The notes beneath the pieces are model-generated. The model was not told the origin of the DNA, did not search any database, and saw only the letters and a list, made by a program, of their open reading frames with translations. A stretch of 18,756 nucleotides of DNA from positions 1 through 18,756 of the forward strand of contig JAEWKC010000013.1 of NCBI GenBank assembly GCA_023386235.1, in the 5' to 3' direction. The translations under genes and the position numbers were made by a program. Below are positions 1 to 6,576 of the stretch, in pieces (within the stretch, counting starts at the first letter, position 1; each line of letters starts with the position of its first letter). Source of the DNA: Bacteroidota bacterium. Its GTDB lineage: Bacteria > Bacteroidota > Bacteroidia > Chitinophagales > Chitinophagaceae.

Positions 1-522
1 AATTTGTATTGGGGTAAGCTCTGTCCAACAGTGTTTTTATAGGAATGTATTCGCCAACTTCTGTAACGCCTGTCAATACATAATCTCCTTTGACCGATTT
101 TCTTTGTCCTTTGCGCACCTCTCCATAATGATCGCCATGATAGTGTGTAATAAGCGTGTAATCTAAAATGGGCGCTTCTTTTTTGGTCACGTTTTTTATA
201 TGGTTAAAAATAGCTTCCCCCGCCGTAAAGCTTGCATTAGGAAACTTTGGTGGCGAGTACATAGGAGCATAGCTTTTATTAAATGCGTCGGCATTCAAAT
301 CGCCGGCGTCCGTCATCATGGTTGTACCATCGGGCATTATTATAAAACTGCAATTACCCCTAGCCGGTATTGATAAAGTGGATATCTATCTAAATAACCT
401 TTCTTCCAGCTTTCTAATGTATCGGTCTTTAGTTGTGCGGTTGCCGGTATTTCAATGAGGTATACACAAAATACAGTAAATAATTTCAGAAAGAAAAAGA
501 AATGTTTAAGTGTATTATTCAT
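1..522 (-). pseudogene. Exported metallo-beta-lactamase-fold protein, frameshifted and cut by the window edge
   Basis: The 5' part (522 down to about 390) encodes a signal peptide (MNNTLKHFFFFLKLFTVFCV..., ending ATAQ) and then TLESWKKGYLD. From about 350 to 1 another frame is fully open and reads GNCSFIIMPDGTTMMTDAGDLN, later LITHYHGDHYGE, which carries the HxHxDH-type zinc motif of MBL-fold hydrolases. Between them a third frame reads DIHFINTG, the expected linking strand. Two +1 shifts are therefore needed: one at a GATAGATA tandem duplication (TATCTATC on plus, 383-390) and one at 357-363, next to an in-frame TAG (360-362). Intact relatives read continuously as ...GYLDIHxINTGRGN...PDGTTxxxDAG (family knowledge). 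The C-terminal part lies outside the window. The product may be a secreted hydrolase of the ComEC-like MBL group; the substrate is unknown. Either a pseudogene or two assembly errors. Confidence 0.8.
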
Positions 523-629
523 AGTCCGGGTTTTTAGGAGGATGAGAGTATCTTACCAAAAGACCTTCATCGCCTTCTGTATGTTTTGCAAATTATGTTT
601 CTGCATACTTTAATAAAATCACATCTCTG

Positions 630-776
630 TTACTGCTTCGGAAATACCTGGTCTACGGCGCCACTTATCATCGGGAACTTTTCTTTTACGTAATCAGCTA
701 CTACGTTTACCGCGTTTTTTGCCTGCTCTTCTGTCAAGCCGGCTTGCTGTATAAGCTTATCAATAAGTTCTTGCAT
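630..776 (-). CDS. Small helical protein of 48 residues, unknown function
   Basis: A short ORF starts with ATG at 776 and ends with TAA at 630. It reads MQELIDKLIQQAGLTEEQAK, then NAVNVVADYVKEKFPMISGAVDQVFPKQ. The composition is amphipathic and helical, with no signal peptide and no membrane segment. The pattern 'QLIxKLxxxxGLTEEQAxxAVxxVxxYVKxKFP' looks like the first helices of small DUF2267/DUF2780-like proteins, but I do not firmly recognise the family. It starts 10 bases after the stop of the upstream esterase, so the two are probably co-transcribed. No Shine-Dalgarno is visible, as usual in this phylum. The clean protein-like composition and tight spacing support a real gene. Confidence 0.6.
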   Translation of the reverse strand: MQELIDKLIQQAGLTEEQAKNAVNVVADYVKEKFPMISGAVDQVFPKQ

Positions 777-786
777 ACTGTTTATT

Positions 787-1605
787 TTATTGTTTGTTAA
801 AATGTTGTTTCAGATAGTACATTTGAAATTGTATCGCGTTATTCCAATAATCCCAGTTGTGCTTGCCGGGCCGCTCTATATATTCATGATCTATTTTTAA
901 CCCTGTTAATGTTTGATGCAATATCCTGTTTACGTCAATAAAAAAGTCATCCACTCCACAGTCCAATACGATATTCAAATCTTTGTTATTAAGTTGATGC
1001 ACTAAGTACTGCGCGGTATGTTGCACCCATCTGTCGCGATGGGTTTGATAATCTCCCAATCTTTTGGCGATATCCCAGCTTGCAGGAAACGGGGTAAAAT
1101 CAACACCTCCGCTTAGAGAAATGGCTGCGCTAAACAATTCTTTGTGCTTTATGGCAAGATACAAAGCACCGTGTCCGCCCATGCTCAAACCTGCTACAGC
1201 TCTGCCTTTTCGGTCTTTTACAGTACGATAATTTTTATCGGTATATTCTAACACTTCTCTTGTAATGTGCGTTTCATACCTGAATGAGTCGTTTACGGGA
1301 CTATCGAAGTACCAACTGCTAAAGCCTCCATCCGGACATACCACAATGATATTATTTTCATCCGCCGATTTTTTCAGATTGGGCGCTTTGGTTACCCAGC
1401 CGGAATAGTTATCGCTGTAGCCATGCAGCAAATACAAAACAGGATAATTATTGCGGCTATTTTTTTGATAAGAATCGGGGGTAATGATTACACACCTGGT
1501 ATTTTTTTTCATTGATGCGCTGTAGATGCTTACCGTATCAACCTTTGCGGCATACGTGCTGCCAACGAAAAACACCAGGAATAAAAAGAGTACTATTTTT
1601 TGCAT
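787..1605 (-). CDS. Secreted alpha/beta-hydrolase esterase (esterase D / feruloyl-acetylxylan esterase-like)
   Basis: The protein has 272 residues with an N-terminal signal peptide (MQKIVLFLFLVFFVGSTYA), so it is exported. Motifs seen: LYLLHGY (58-63) for the oxyanion region; GLSMGG with the nucleophile Ser141; DCGVDD with the likely catalytic Asp219 or Asp220; and GKHNWDYW with catalytic His249. The order and spacing match the esterase D (putative esterase) family, which includes S-formylglutathione hydrolase, mycolyltransferase-like and CE1 feruloyl or acetylxylan esterases. The signal peptide argues against the cytosolic formylglutathione enzyme and for an extracytoplasmic carboxylesterase. 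The substrate cannot be read from the sequence. A TATATTTG element (CAAATATA on plus, 1648-1655) lies just upstream inside the nusG terminator region, but no -33 TTTG is seen at the right distance. Confidence 0.88.
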   Translation of the reverse strand: MQKIVLFLFLVFFVGSTYAAKVDTVSIYSASMKKNTRCVIITPDSYQKNSRNNYPVLYLLHGYSDNYSGWVTKAPNLKKSADENNIIVVCPDGGFSSWYFDSPVNDSFRYETHITREVLEYTDKNYRTVKDRKGRAVAGLSMGGHGALYLAIKHKELFSAAISLSGGVDFTPFPASWDIAKRLGDYQTHRDRWVQHTAQYLVHQLNNKDLNIVLDCGVDDFFIDVNRILHQTLTGLKIDHEYIERPGKHNWDYWNNAIQFQMYYLKQHFNKQ

Positions 1606-1622
1606 TTATATTAAAATAAAAA

Positions 1623-1656
1623 GTTCCGATAAAATTCATTATCGGAACAAATATAA
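1623..1656 (-). terminator. Rho-independent terminator of the tRNA-tuf-secE-nusG unit
   Basis: A perfect 10-bp stem (GTTCCGATAA, 1623-1632, pairing with 1639-1648) with a 6-nt loop. On the minus strand it is followed by TTTTTATTTTAA. It sits 31 bases after the nusG stop. The usual downstream partners rplK/rplA are not there; an unrelated esterase follows. Confidence 0.85.
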
Positions 1657-1678
1657 TCTATTTTAAAAATTAGAACGG

Positions 1679-2257
1679 TTAACTTTCTTTTTCTACCTGT
1701 GCATAATTCAGCTCTACCGGGGTAGAACGGCCGAATATTTTTACGGTTACTTTCAGTTTTTTCTTATCGTCGTTCACCTCTTCAATTACACCGTTAAAAT
1801 CGTTAAACGGACCTTCTATAATCTTAATAGTTTCTCCAACAATGAATGGCTCGCTAATCACCATTCCCTGGTCATTCATTTCATCTACCCTGCCCAGCAT
1901 TTTATTCACTTCTGCCTTGCGTAATGAGATGATGTTGCCTTTGCTGCCTTTACCATCTGTAAGAAAGTGCATAATATCTGTAATGCCGGTAATGTGCACT
2001 ACTATGTCGTCGGTAAGTTTCCCATCGGCTATTTCAATCATCACATAGCCGGGATAGTAGTTTTTTTCGCGCATTACTTTTTTACCGTTTTGTACGCGGT
2101 AAACTTTTTCCATGGGCAAAAAAACCTGTTTAATGATATTCGTCCATTCGTTACGCACAATATCCTTATCCAGATACTCTTTTACTTTTTTTTCTTTACC
2201 GGTAACCACGCGCAGCACGTACCATCTGGTTTCTTCTTTTTTTATTTCTTCTGTCAT
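1679..2257 (-). CDS. nusG: Transcription termination/antitermination factor NusG
   Basis: The protein has 192 residues. The N-terminal NGN domain (about 10-120) starts with WYVLRVVTGKEKKVKEYL and contains VFLPMEKVYRVQNGKK and YYPGYVMIE, all typical of NusG. The C-terminal KOW domain (about 140-190) reads VGETIKIIEGPFNDFNGVIEEV and ends STPVELNYAQVEK. NusG binds RNA polymerase, suppresses backtracking and links transcription to Rho or to the ribosome. It lies 21 bases downstream of secE, the classic secE-nusG pair, and is the last gene of the unit, being followed by a strong terminator. The length is normal for the family in this phylum. Confidence 0.97.
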   Translation of the reverse strand: MTEEIKKEETRWYVLRVVTGKEKKVKEYLDKDIVRNEWTNIIKQVFLPMEKVYRVQNGKKVMREKNYYPGYVMIEIADGKLTDDIVVHITGITDIMHFLTDGKGSKGNIISLRKAEVNKMLGRVDEMNDQGMVISEPFIVGETIKIIEGPFNDFNGVIEEVNDDKKKLKVTVKIFGRSTPVELNYAQVEKES

Positions 2258-2278
2258 TGGTTAGAATCTATTTTATCA

Positions 2279-2473
2279 CTATTTAAAAAGTGAATAAATA
2301 AAGTTAAGCGCTCCACTACTGATGAAGTCCATTAGCCAAACAATCAAAGTAATGATAATGGTTGCTATCAACACCACGATTGTAGACTGCTGCAGGTTGT
2401 TCCATGTAGGCCATGTAACTTTCTCCATCAACTCATGATAAGAATCTCTAACGTAGTTAGTAAACTTGCTCAT
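2279..2473 (-). CDS. secE: Preprotein translocase subunit SecE
   Basis: The single-spanning SecE, 64 residues from the preferred start MSKFTNYVRDS. An ATG two codons upstream (2479) is possible, but the shorter start fits the family better. The conserved cytoplasmic amphipathic helix reads ELMEKVTWPTWNNLQQST, with the signature KVTWPTW, and is followed by one membrane segment (VVLIATIIITLIVWLMDFI). SecE clamps SecY in the SecYEG channel of the inner membrane. It lies between tRNA-Trp and nusG and is transcribed with them. Confidence 0.95.
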   Translation of the reverse strand: MSKFTNYVRDSYHELMEKVTWPTWNNLQQSTIVVLIATIIITLIVWLMDFISSGALNFIYSLFK

Positions 2474-2533
2474 TTGCAAATAATTAATTTCAAGATAAAA
2501 CTTTGATGAATAATATTAAATTCATCTTCATTG

Positions 2534-2604
2534 CACGGGCACTAGGATTCGAACCCAGATCAAAGGTTTTGGAGACCCGTATGCTACCATTGCACCATGC
2601 CCGT
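2534..2604 (-). tRNA. tRNA-Trp (anticodon CCA)
   Basis: Acceptor arms ACGGGCA and TGCCCGT pair fully, with discriminator G. The anticodon loop CTCCAAA carries CCA, and the T arm contains GGGTTCGAATCC. The first anticodon-stem pair is a C/T mismatch by my reading. CCA is not encoded in full (GCA follows). Its position between tuf and secE is common in Bacteroidota. A T-rich stretch lies immediately before the 5' end. Confidence 0.95.
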
Positions 2605-2619
2605 AAAAAAAAGTTTTTT

Positions 2620-2721
2620 AGTACAAAGTACAAAGTACTTAGACGTTTTGCCCAAGTACTTTGTATATCTTAAGAACCTTTGTAACTCAATACTTTATAT
2701 GCTCTTTAGTACTTAGTACTA
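2620..2721. repeat. AGTAC-word repeats and hairpins between tuf and tRNA-Trp
   Basis: The word AGTAC(TTTG) recurs in both orientations: AGTACAAAGTACAAAGTACTT begins at 2620, CAAAGTACTT (2631-2640) forms a perfect 10-bp inverted repeat with AAGTACTTTG (2654-2663), and TAGTACT T AGTACTA (2707-2721) is a perfect 7-bp palindrome. The block could fold in the tuf-trnW transcript and act in processing or attenuation, or it may simply be a dispersed low-complexity repeat family. Confidence 0.6.
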
Positions 2722-2731
2722 ATACTCCGTA

Positions 2732-3919
2732 CTATTTCAAAATCTCAGTTACCTGACCAGCGCCTACGGTACGTCCGCCTTCACGAATAGCGAATTTAAG
2801 ACCTTTTTCCATAGCGATTGGCTGAATCAATTTAACTGTAAGGTTAATGTTATCACCTGGCATTACCATTTCAGTACCTTCAGGAAGTGAAACCTCGCCG
2901 GTTACGTCTGTTGTACGGAAATAGAATTGAGGACGATATTTGTTGAAGAACGGAGTGTGACGTCCACCTTCTTCTTTACTCAATACGTATACTTCACCTT
3001 TAAATTCGGTATGCGGAGTAATAGATTTTGGTTTACAGATTACCATACCACGACGGATATCTTTTTTCTCAATACCGCGCAATAAGATACCTGCGTTATC
3101 ACCTGCCTGACCTTCGTCTAATAATTTTTTGAACATTTCAACACCTGTACAAGTTGATTGCAGAGGTTGCTCTATCAATCCTACGATTTCTACAGGATCT
3201 CCTACTCTTACAATACCTCTTTCTATACGACCTGTAGCAACTGTACCACGACCGGTAATGGTGAATACGTCTTCTACAGACATAAGGAATGGAAGATCTA
3301 CAGCTCTTGGAGGCAATGGCACGTATTCATCTACGGCAGCCATTAATTCTCTAACGGCAGGAACCCATTTTTCGTCGCCGGCTAATGCACCTGTAGCAGA
3401 GCCTTGAATGATTGGTGTGTTGTCACCATCAAATCCGTAAGAGCTTAATAAGTCTCTGATTTCCATTTCTACTAATTCAAGTAGTTCAGGATCATCAACC
3501 AAGTCTACTTTATTCATGAATACTACAATACGGGGAACACCTACCTGGCGAGCCAAAAGGATGTGCTCTTTGGTTTGTGGCATAGGACCATCTGTAGCAG
3601 CAACTACTAATATTGCGCCGTCCATTTGTGCAGCACCGGTGATCATGTTTTTAACATAGTCAGCGTGACCCGGACAGTCAACGTGTGCGTAGTGGCGGTT
3701 GGCAGTTTGATATTCTACGTGTGCAGTATTGATTGTGATACCTCTTTCTTTTTCTTCAGGAGCACCATCAATATCATCATATTTTCTTACTTCTGCTAAA
3801 CCATCTGAAGCCAAAATAGTGGTTATAGCAGCAGTCAGGGTAGTTTTACCATGGTCAACGTGACCAATTGTACCAATGTTTACGTGGGGTTTATCCCTCT
3901 TAAAGGTTTCTTTTGACAT
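2732..3919 (-). CDS. tuf: Elongation factor Tu
   Basis: The protein has 395 residues, full length for EF-Tu. GTP-binding motifs: GHVDHGKT (19-26), RGITIN (59-64, switch I), DCPGH (81-85) and NKVD (136-139). Domains II and III follow, with the standard end GRTVGAGQVTEIL. EF-Tu carries aminoacyl-tRNA to the ribosomal A site. It lies directly downstream of four tRNA genes in the same order as the E. coli thrU-tyrU-glyT-thrT-tufB operon, followed by tRNA-Trp, secE and nusG. A 144-base leader separates it from the preceding tRNA. Confidence 0.99.
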   Translation of the reverse strand: MSKETFKRDKPHVNIGTIGHVDHGKTTLTAAITTILASDGLAEVRKYDDIDGAPEEKERGITINTAHVEYQTANRHYAHVDCPGHADYVKNMITGAAQMDGAILVVAATDGPMPQTKEHILLARQVGVPRIVVFMNKVDLVDDPELLELVEMEIRDLLSSYGFDGDNTPIIQGSATGALAGDEKWVPAVRELMAAVDEYVPLPPRAVDLPFLMSVEDVFTITGRGTVATGRIERGIVRVGDPVEIVGLIEQPLQSTCTGVEMFKKLLDEGQAGDNAGILLRGIEKKDIRRGMVICKPKSITPHTEFKGEVYVLSKEEGGRHTPFFNKYRPQFYFRTTDVTGEVSLPEGTEMVMPGDNINLTVKLIQPIAMEKGLKFAIREGGRTVGAGQVTEILK

Positions 3920-3953
3920 TTTTATCGGTTTTTTATTGTGGTTTTAAAATGTA

Positions 3954-3984
3954 ACAGTCCACAGTCACATCGACCACAGACCAT
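3954..3984. repeat. CCACAG-word low-complexity block in the tuf leader
   Basis: ACAGTCCACAGTCACATCG followed by ACCACAGACC; the word CCACAG occurs at 3959 and 3974. It resembles the AGTAC-word block on the other side of tuf in style but not in sequence. No role can be assigned; it lies inside the untranslated leader of tuf. Confidence 0.4.
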
Positions 3985-4063
3985 ATATTAAAAATATATT
4001 CAGTTTTTTAAAGGTTATTTGCTCTCTTCTATCTTCTTCTAAAATCTCTAAAACAGCTTTAAG

Positions 4064-4135
<72 letters not shown>

Positions 4136-4240
4136 TTTTGTTTACAAAGTTATTGTGTGTCAGTGGAACATATTTTAGAGCAACTTTGCGAATATACAAA
4201 ATTTCATCCAAAAACATGTTTTTCGATGACAACCTTTGAG

Positions 4241-4313
4241 AGCGGAAGACGAGTCTCGAACTCGCAACCTATAGCTTGGAAGGCTATCGCTCTACCAATT
4301 GAGCTACTTCCGC
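4241..4313 (-). tRNA. tRNA-Gly (anticodon TCC)
   Basis: Acceptor GCGGAAG pairs with CTTCCGC, discriminator T. Anticodon stem ATAGC/GCTAT encloses CTTCCAA, anticodon TCC (GGA/GGG). T arm GCGAG/CTCGT with TTCGAGA. Third tRNA of the cluster. Confidence 0.96.
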
Positions 4314-4385
4314 ATTACAATTTGAAAAGTTGAAAAATGATAAAGCCATTTTCAAACCTTACCATCAGCTGATTTTCAAATTTAG

Positions 4386-4468
4386 TGGGCAGTGGTGGAT
4401 TCGAACCACCGAAGTCGAAAGACAGCGGATTTACAGTCCGCCCCATTTGGCCACTCTGGTAACTGCCC
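4386..4468 (-). tRNA. tRNA-Tyr (anticodon GTA)
   Basis: Acceptor GGGCAGT pairs with ACTGCCC, discriminator A. Anticodon stem GCGGA/TCCGC encloses CTGTAAA, anticodon GTA. The long variable arm (TGTCTTTCGACTTCG region) is typical of bacterial tRNA-Tyr and explains the 83-nt length. Confidence 0.96.
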
Positions 4469-4485
4469 CAAAGCTTTTCTTTGTG

Positions 4486-4558
4486 AGCCGAAGACGGGAG
4501 TCGAACCTGCGACCTACTGATTACAAATCAGTTGCTCTACCAACTGAGCTACTTCGGC
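4486..4558 (-). tRNA. tRNA-Thr (anticodon TGT)
   Basis: Acceptor GCCGAAG pairs with CTTCGGC, discriminator T. Anticodon stem ACTGA/TCAGT encloses TTTGTAA, anticodon TGT (ACA/ACG). First tRNA of the cluster, 17 bases before tRNA-Tyr. Confidence 0.96.
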
Positions 4559-4605
4559 ATAACATTTTTTAGCATAAAAAGAACTATTCCCATAATTTGG
4601 GATTG

Positions 4606-4635
4606 CAAAGTTAACCGAAAAACTCGTTTGACAAA
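4606..4635 (-). promoter_or_regulatory. Promoter of the tRNA-tuf-secE-nusG unit
   Basis: On the minus strand a TTTG (4632-4635) is followed after 18 nt by TAACTTTG (4606-4613), matching the Bacteroidota -33/-7 consensus TTTG / TAnnTTTG with one base less than the usual 19-nt spacer. Transcription would start near 4600, about 40 nt before the first tRNA. Confidence 0.65.
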
Positions 4636-4661
4636 ATTTTTTTTATAATTCTTTTTTTACA

Positions 4662-4700
4662 AAATACATAAAAAATGGCTGTTGTATAAAAACAGCCGTT
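4662..4700 (-). terminator. Terminator after hpf
   Basis: On the minus strand AACGGCTGTT (4691-4700) pairs with AACAGCCATT (4674-4683), one G-T pair, with a 7-nt loop, and is followed by TTTTATGTATTTTG. It separates hpf from the tRNA-tuf unit. Confidence 0.75.
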
Positions 4701-4727
4701 CACAAAATATAAAATATGAGGTATTTT

Positions 4728-5027
4728 CTATGCCCGCTGTTTCTCTTTTTTACGTTTTACCTGGTTGATCATTGAATCTAATGCCGATTCAAAAGACGCT
4801 TCAAATGATTTTGAAGTTGACTTCACAAAGTAGTTTTGGCGCGGCACCTGCACACTTATTTCCACTGTCTTGTCTTTAATGGAATGCACCACATTATCTA
4901 GCTTTAAATAAACATCAGCTTTGATGATCTTGTCATGAAATGTGTTGAGCTTTCCCATTTTTTTGTTTACGTAATCAAGCAGTTTAGCGTCTGCATCAAA
5001 ACGTACCGTTTGAATGTTCACGTTCAT
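4728..5027 (-). CDS. hpf: Ribosome hibernation promoting factor, short form (HPF/RaiA family)
   Basis: The protein has 99 residues, beginning MNVNIQTVRFDADAKLLDYV, with the beta-alpha-beta-beta-beta-alpha pattern of the family: a KMGKLNTFHDKIIKADVYLKL segment, a VEISVQVPRQNYFVKS strand, then the helix SFEASFESALDSMINQVKRKKEK. It lacks the C-terminal dimerisation domain of long HPF, so it is the short type. It binds the 30S decoding centre and promotes inactive ribosome dimers or blocks initiation in stationary phase. Its location just upstream of the tRNA-tuf-secE-nusG unit is usual in Bacteroidota. It has its own terminator. No clear promoter was found in the 150 bases between recF and hpf. 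Confidence 0.92.
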   Translation of the reverse strand: MNVNIQTVRFDADAKLLDYVNKKMGKLNTFHDKIIKADVYLKLDNVVHSIKDKTVEISVQVPRQNYFVKSTSKSFEASFESALDSMINQVKRKKEKQRA

Positions 5028-5177
5028 AGTTCTACGGTTTTTGTTTAATAAAATAATAAAGAATAAATATTCTTTTTTCTAAATGTAAGGTACAACATTA
5101 AAATTGAATTTTGAATTATTATTCTTTAAAATAAGCGTTAATTCATAGAAATGAATAACAGGCTACGCGCTTTTATA

Positions 5178-6251
5178 CTATAAACCTATCAGCTGGTAAT
5201 CTGCGCCGATATTACTAAGCGCTTCCTCTAATCTGGCGCGGTGGGTATCGGTTATAAATATCTGGGCATCGGCTTGCGCGCAGATGAATTGCAGCAAATT
5301 ATCCATTCTTTTAGCATCCAGTTTTTCAAATACATCATCCAATAATAAAAACGGGGCCACATGGAGCTTCGTTTTAAGATAGGCAAACTCTGCCAGTCGC
5401 AGCGCAAACAGCAGGGTTTTGCGTTGCCCCTGCGAAGCGATGTTTTTAAAAGCCTGGTTTTCCATCGTAAAGACCATATCATCCCGATGAATGCCGGCGG
5501 TGCTTCGCTGTAGTATATAATCTTTCTTGCGGCTTTGGTGCAGCAATTCTTTAAAAGACTGGGGCGAAGAAAGCTGCGACGCGTATTCAATATCTATAGC
5601 ATCGGTTTTGCCGGCTATTAAATGATACCTGTTTGTAATTTCAGGAATAATTTCTTTAAAAAAAGCCGTTCGCCAGATGTATATTTTTTCGCCCCAGTCT
5701 ATAAGTTGCGCATCCAACACTTCCAGCAGGTTTTCATTTATAGTGCCGGGTTCGGTGTTTTTCAGCAGGCTGTTTCTTTGCAGTAGCACTTTGTTGTATT
5801 TCATCAGCGCTTCCAGGTAGTCTCTGTTTACCTGCGATAGTATGGCATCTACATATTTCCTTCGGTCTTCGCTTCCGCCTAATATCAGTTGCACATCGTC
5901 GGGCGCAACCATTACGCAGGGATATTTACCCACATGCTCCGAAAATTTTTTGTACAATTCGTTGTTTATAGAAAATTCTTTTCTGCCTGTTTCGCGTAGT
6001 ATACAGGCAACGGAATTACCTGCACTGAAATTACCTTCGATTCTGAATCCCTCAAAGTTTTGTTTAACGCTTTTTGCATCGGGTCTGTTAAAATAACTTT
6101 TGGTAAAACACAGATAATAAACAGCATCCAGCAGATTGGTTTTGCCTGTACCGTTTTCGCCGTATATACCAACTATTTTCTTTTCAAAAATAAATTTTTG
6201 AAAAGTGTAATTCCTGAATTGTGCTATGGAGATATCTGAAAGAATATTCAT
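5178..6251 (-). CDS. recF: DNA replication and repair protein RecF
   Basis: An SMC-like ABC ATPase of 357 residues, full length. Walker A is GENGTGKT (31-38), the ABC signature region is SQGQRKTLL (from 273), and Walker B is LLLDDVFEKLD (from 302), followed by FITDTHRARL. The N-terminal ISIAQFRNY is typical of RecF. With RecO and RecR it loads RecA at gapped DNA. Here it is not beside dnaA/dnaN, as is normal in this phylum. It is transcribed away from pdhA and towards hpf. A possible -7 element (TATTTTTG on minus, 6278-6285) lies upstream, but no well-spaced -33 motif is seen. Confidence 0.97.
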   Translation of the reverse strand: MNILSDISIAQFRNYTFQKFIFEKKIVGIYGENGTGKTNLLDAVYYLCFTKSYFNRPDAKSVKQNFEGFRIEGNFSAGNSVACILRETGRKEFSINNELYKKFSEHVGKYPCVMVAPDDVQLILGGSEDRRKYVDAILSQVNRDYLEALMKYNKVLLQRNSLLKNTEPGTINENLLEVLDAQLIDWGEKIYIWRTAFFKEIIPEITNRYHLIAGKTDAIDIEYASQLSSPQSFKELLHQSRKKDYILQRSTAGIHRDDMVFTMENQAFKNIASQGQRKTLLFALRLAEFAYLKTKLHVAPFLLLDDVFEKLDAKRMDNLLQFICAQADAQIFITDTHRARLEEALSNIGADYQLIGL

Positions 6252-6525
6252 GTATGATAAAAAATCGCTGCTAACTTCAAAAATAATTAAGTGGTAAATA
6301 TAAGATACACAAAAGTCGATAAAAATGTTGACAATCAGAAAAGCTATAAAAGTTAATGATTAAAAAGTAGAGCTATTTTCTCTGTTTAAGATTGTAGCGT
6401 ACAATAAACCATTTTTCATTTCTCTCTTTTAGAGTTTCAGCAACAGTTATCAACGCCGATTCTTTTTCCTGTTTACCAGGGCTTCTTTCCTAAATTCGAA
6501 AGGCTTTTTCTTTGCTTTGGTTTGT
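6252..6525. other. Divergent intergenic region recF/pdhA
   Basis: No intact gene is seen. On the minus strand a 39-codon open stretch (6489-6373, ending TAG) reads ...SALITVAETLKERNEKWFIV..., and an adjoining stretch in another frame reads KKKPFEFRKEALVNR. This could be a decayed gene overlapping the pdhA promoter, but there is no start codon and the stretch is short enough to be chance. Confidence 0.35.
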
Positions 6526-6556
6526 TTTGATTTTGTGTAAATATTACTTACTTTTG
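6526..6556 (+). promoter_or_regulatory. pdhA promoter, Bacteroidota -33/-7 consensus
   Basis: TTTG (6526-6529), exactly 19 nt, then TACTTTTG (6549-6556). This is a full match to TTTG-N19-TAnnTTTG, the primary sigma (sigma-ABfr type) consensus. Transcription would start near 6562, giving a leader of only about 15 nt before the GTG start at 6577. Confidence 0.8.
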
Positions 6557-6576
6557 CTCCCTAAACTAATTTAACA

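Noticed and set aside
3129..3407. Plus-strand open frames opposite tuf
   Set aside because: Antisense shadows of a highly conserved gene with no independent protein features.
5058..5075. AAAGAATA/TATTCTTT hairpin between recF and hpf as a terminator
   Set aside because: The stem is entirely AT-rich with a 2-nt loop and no good T-run; recF and hpf may be co-transcribed.
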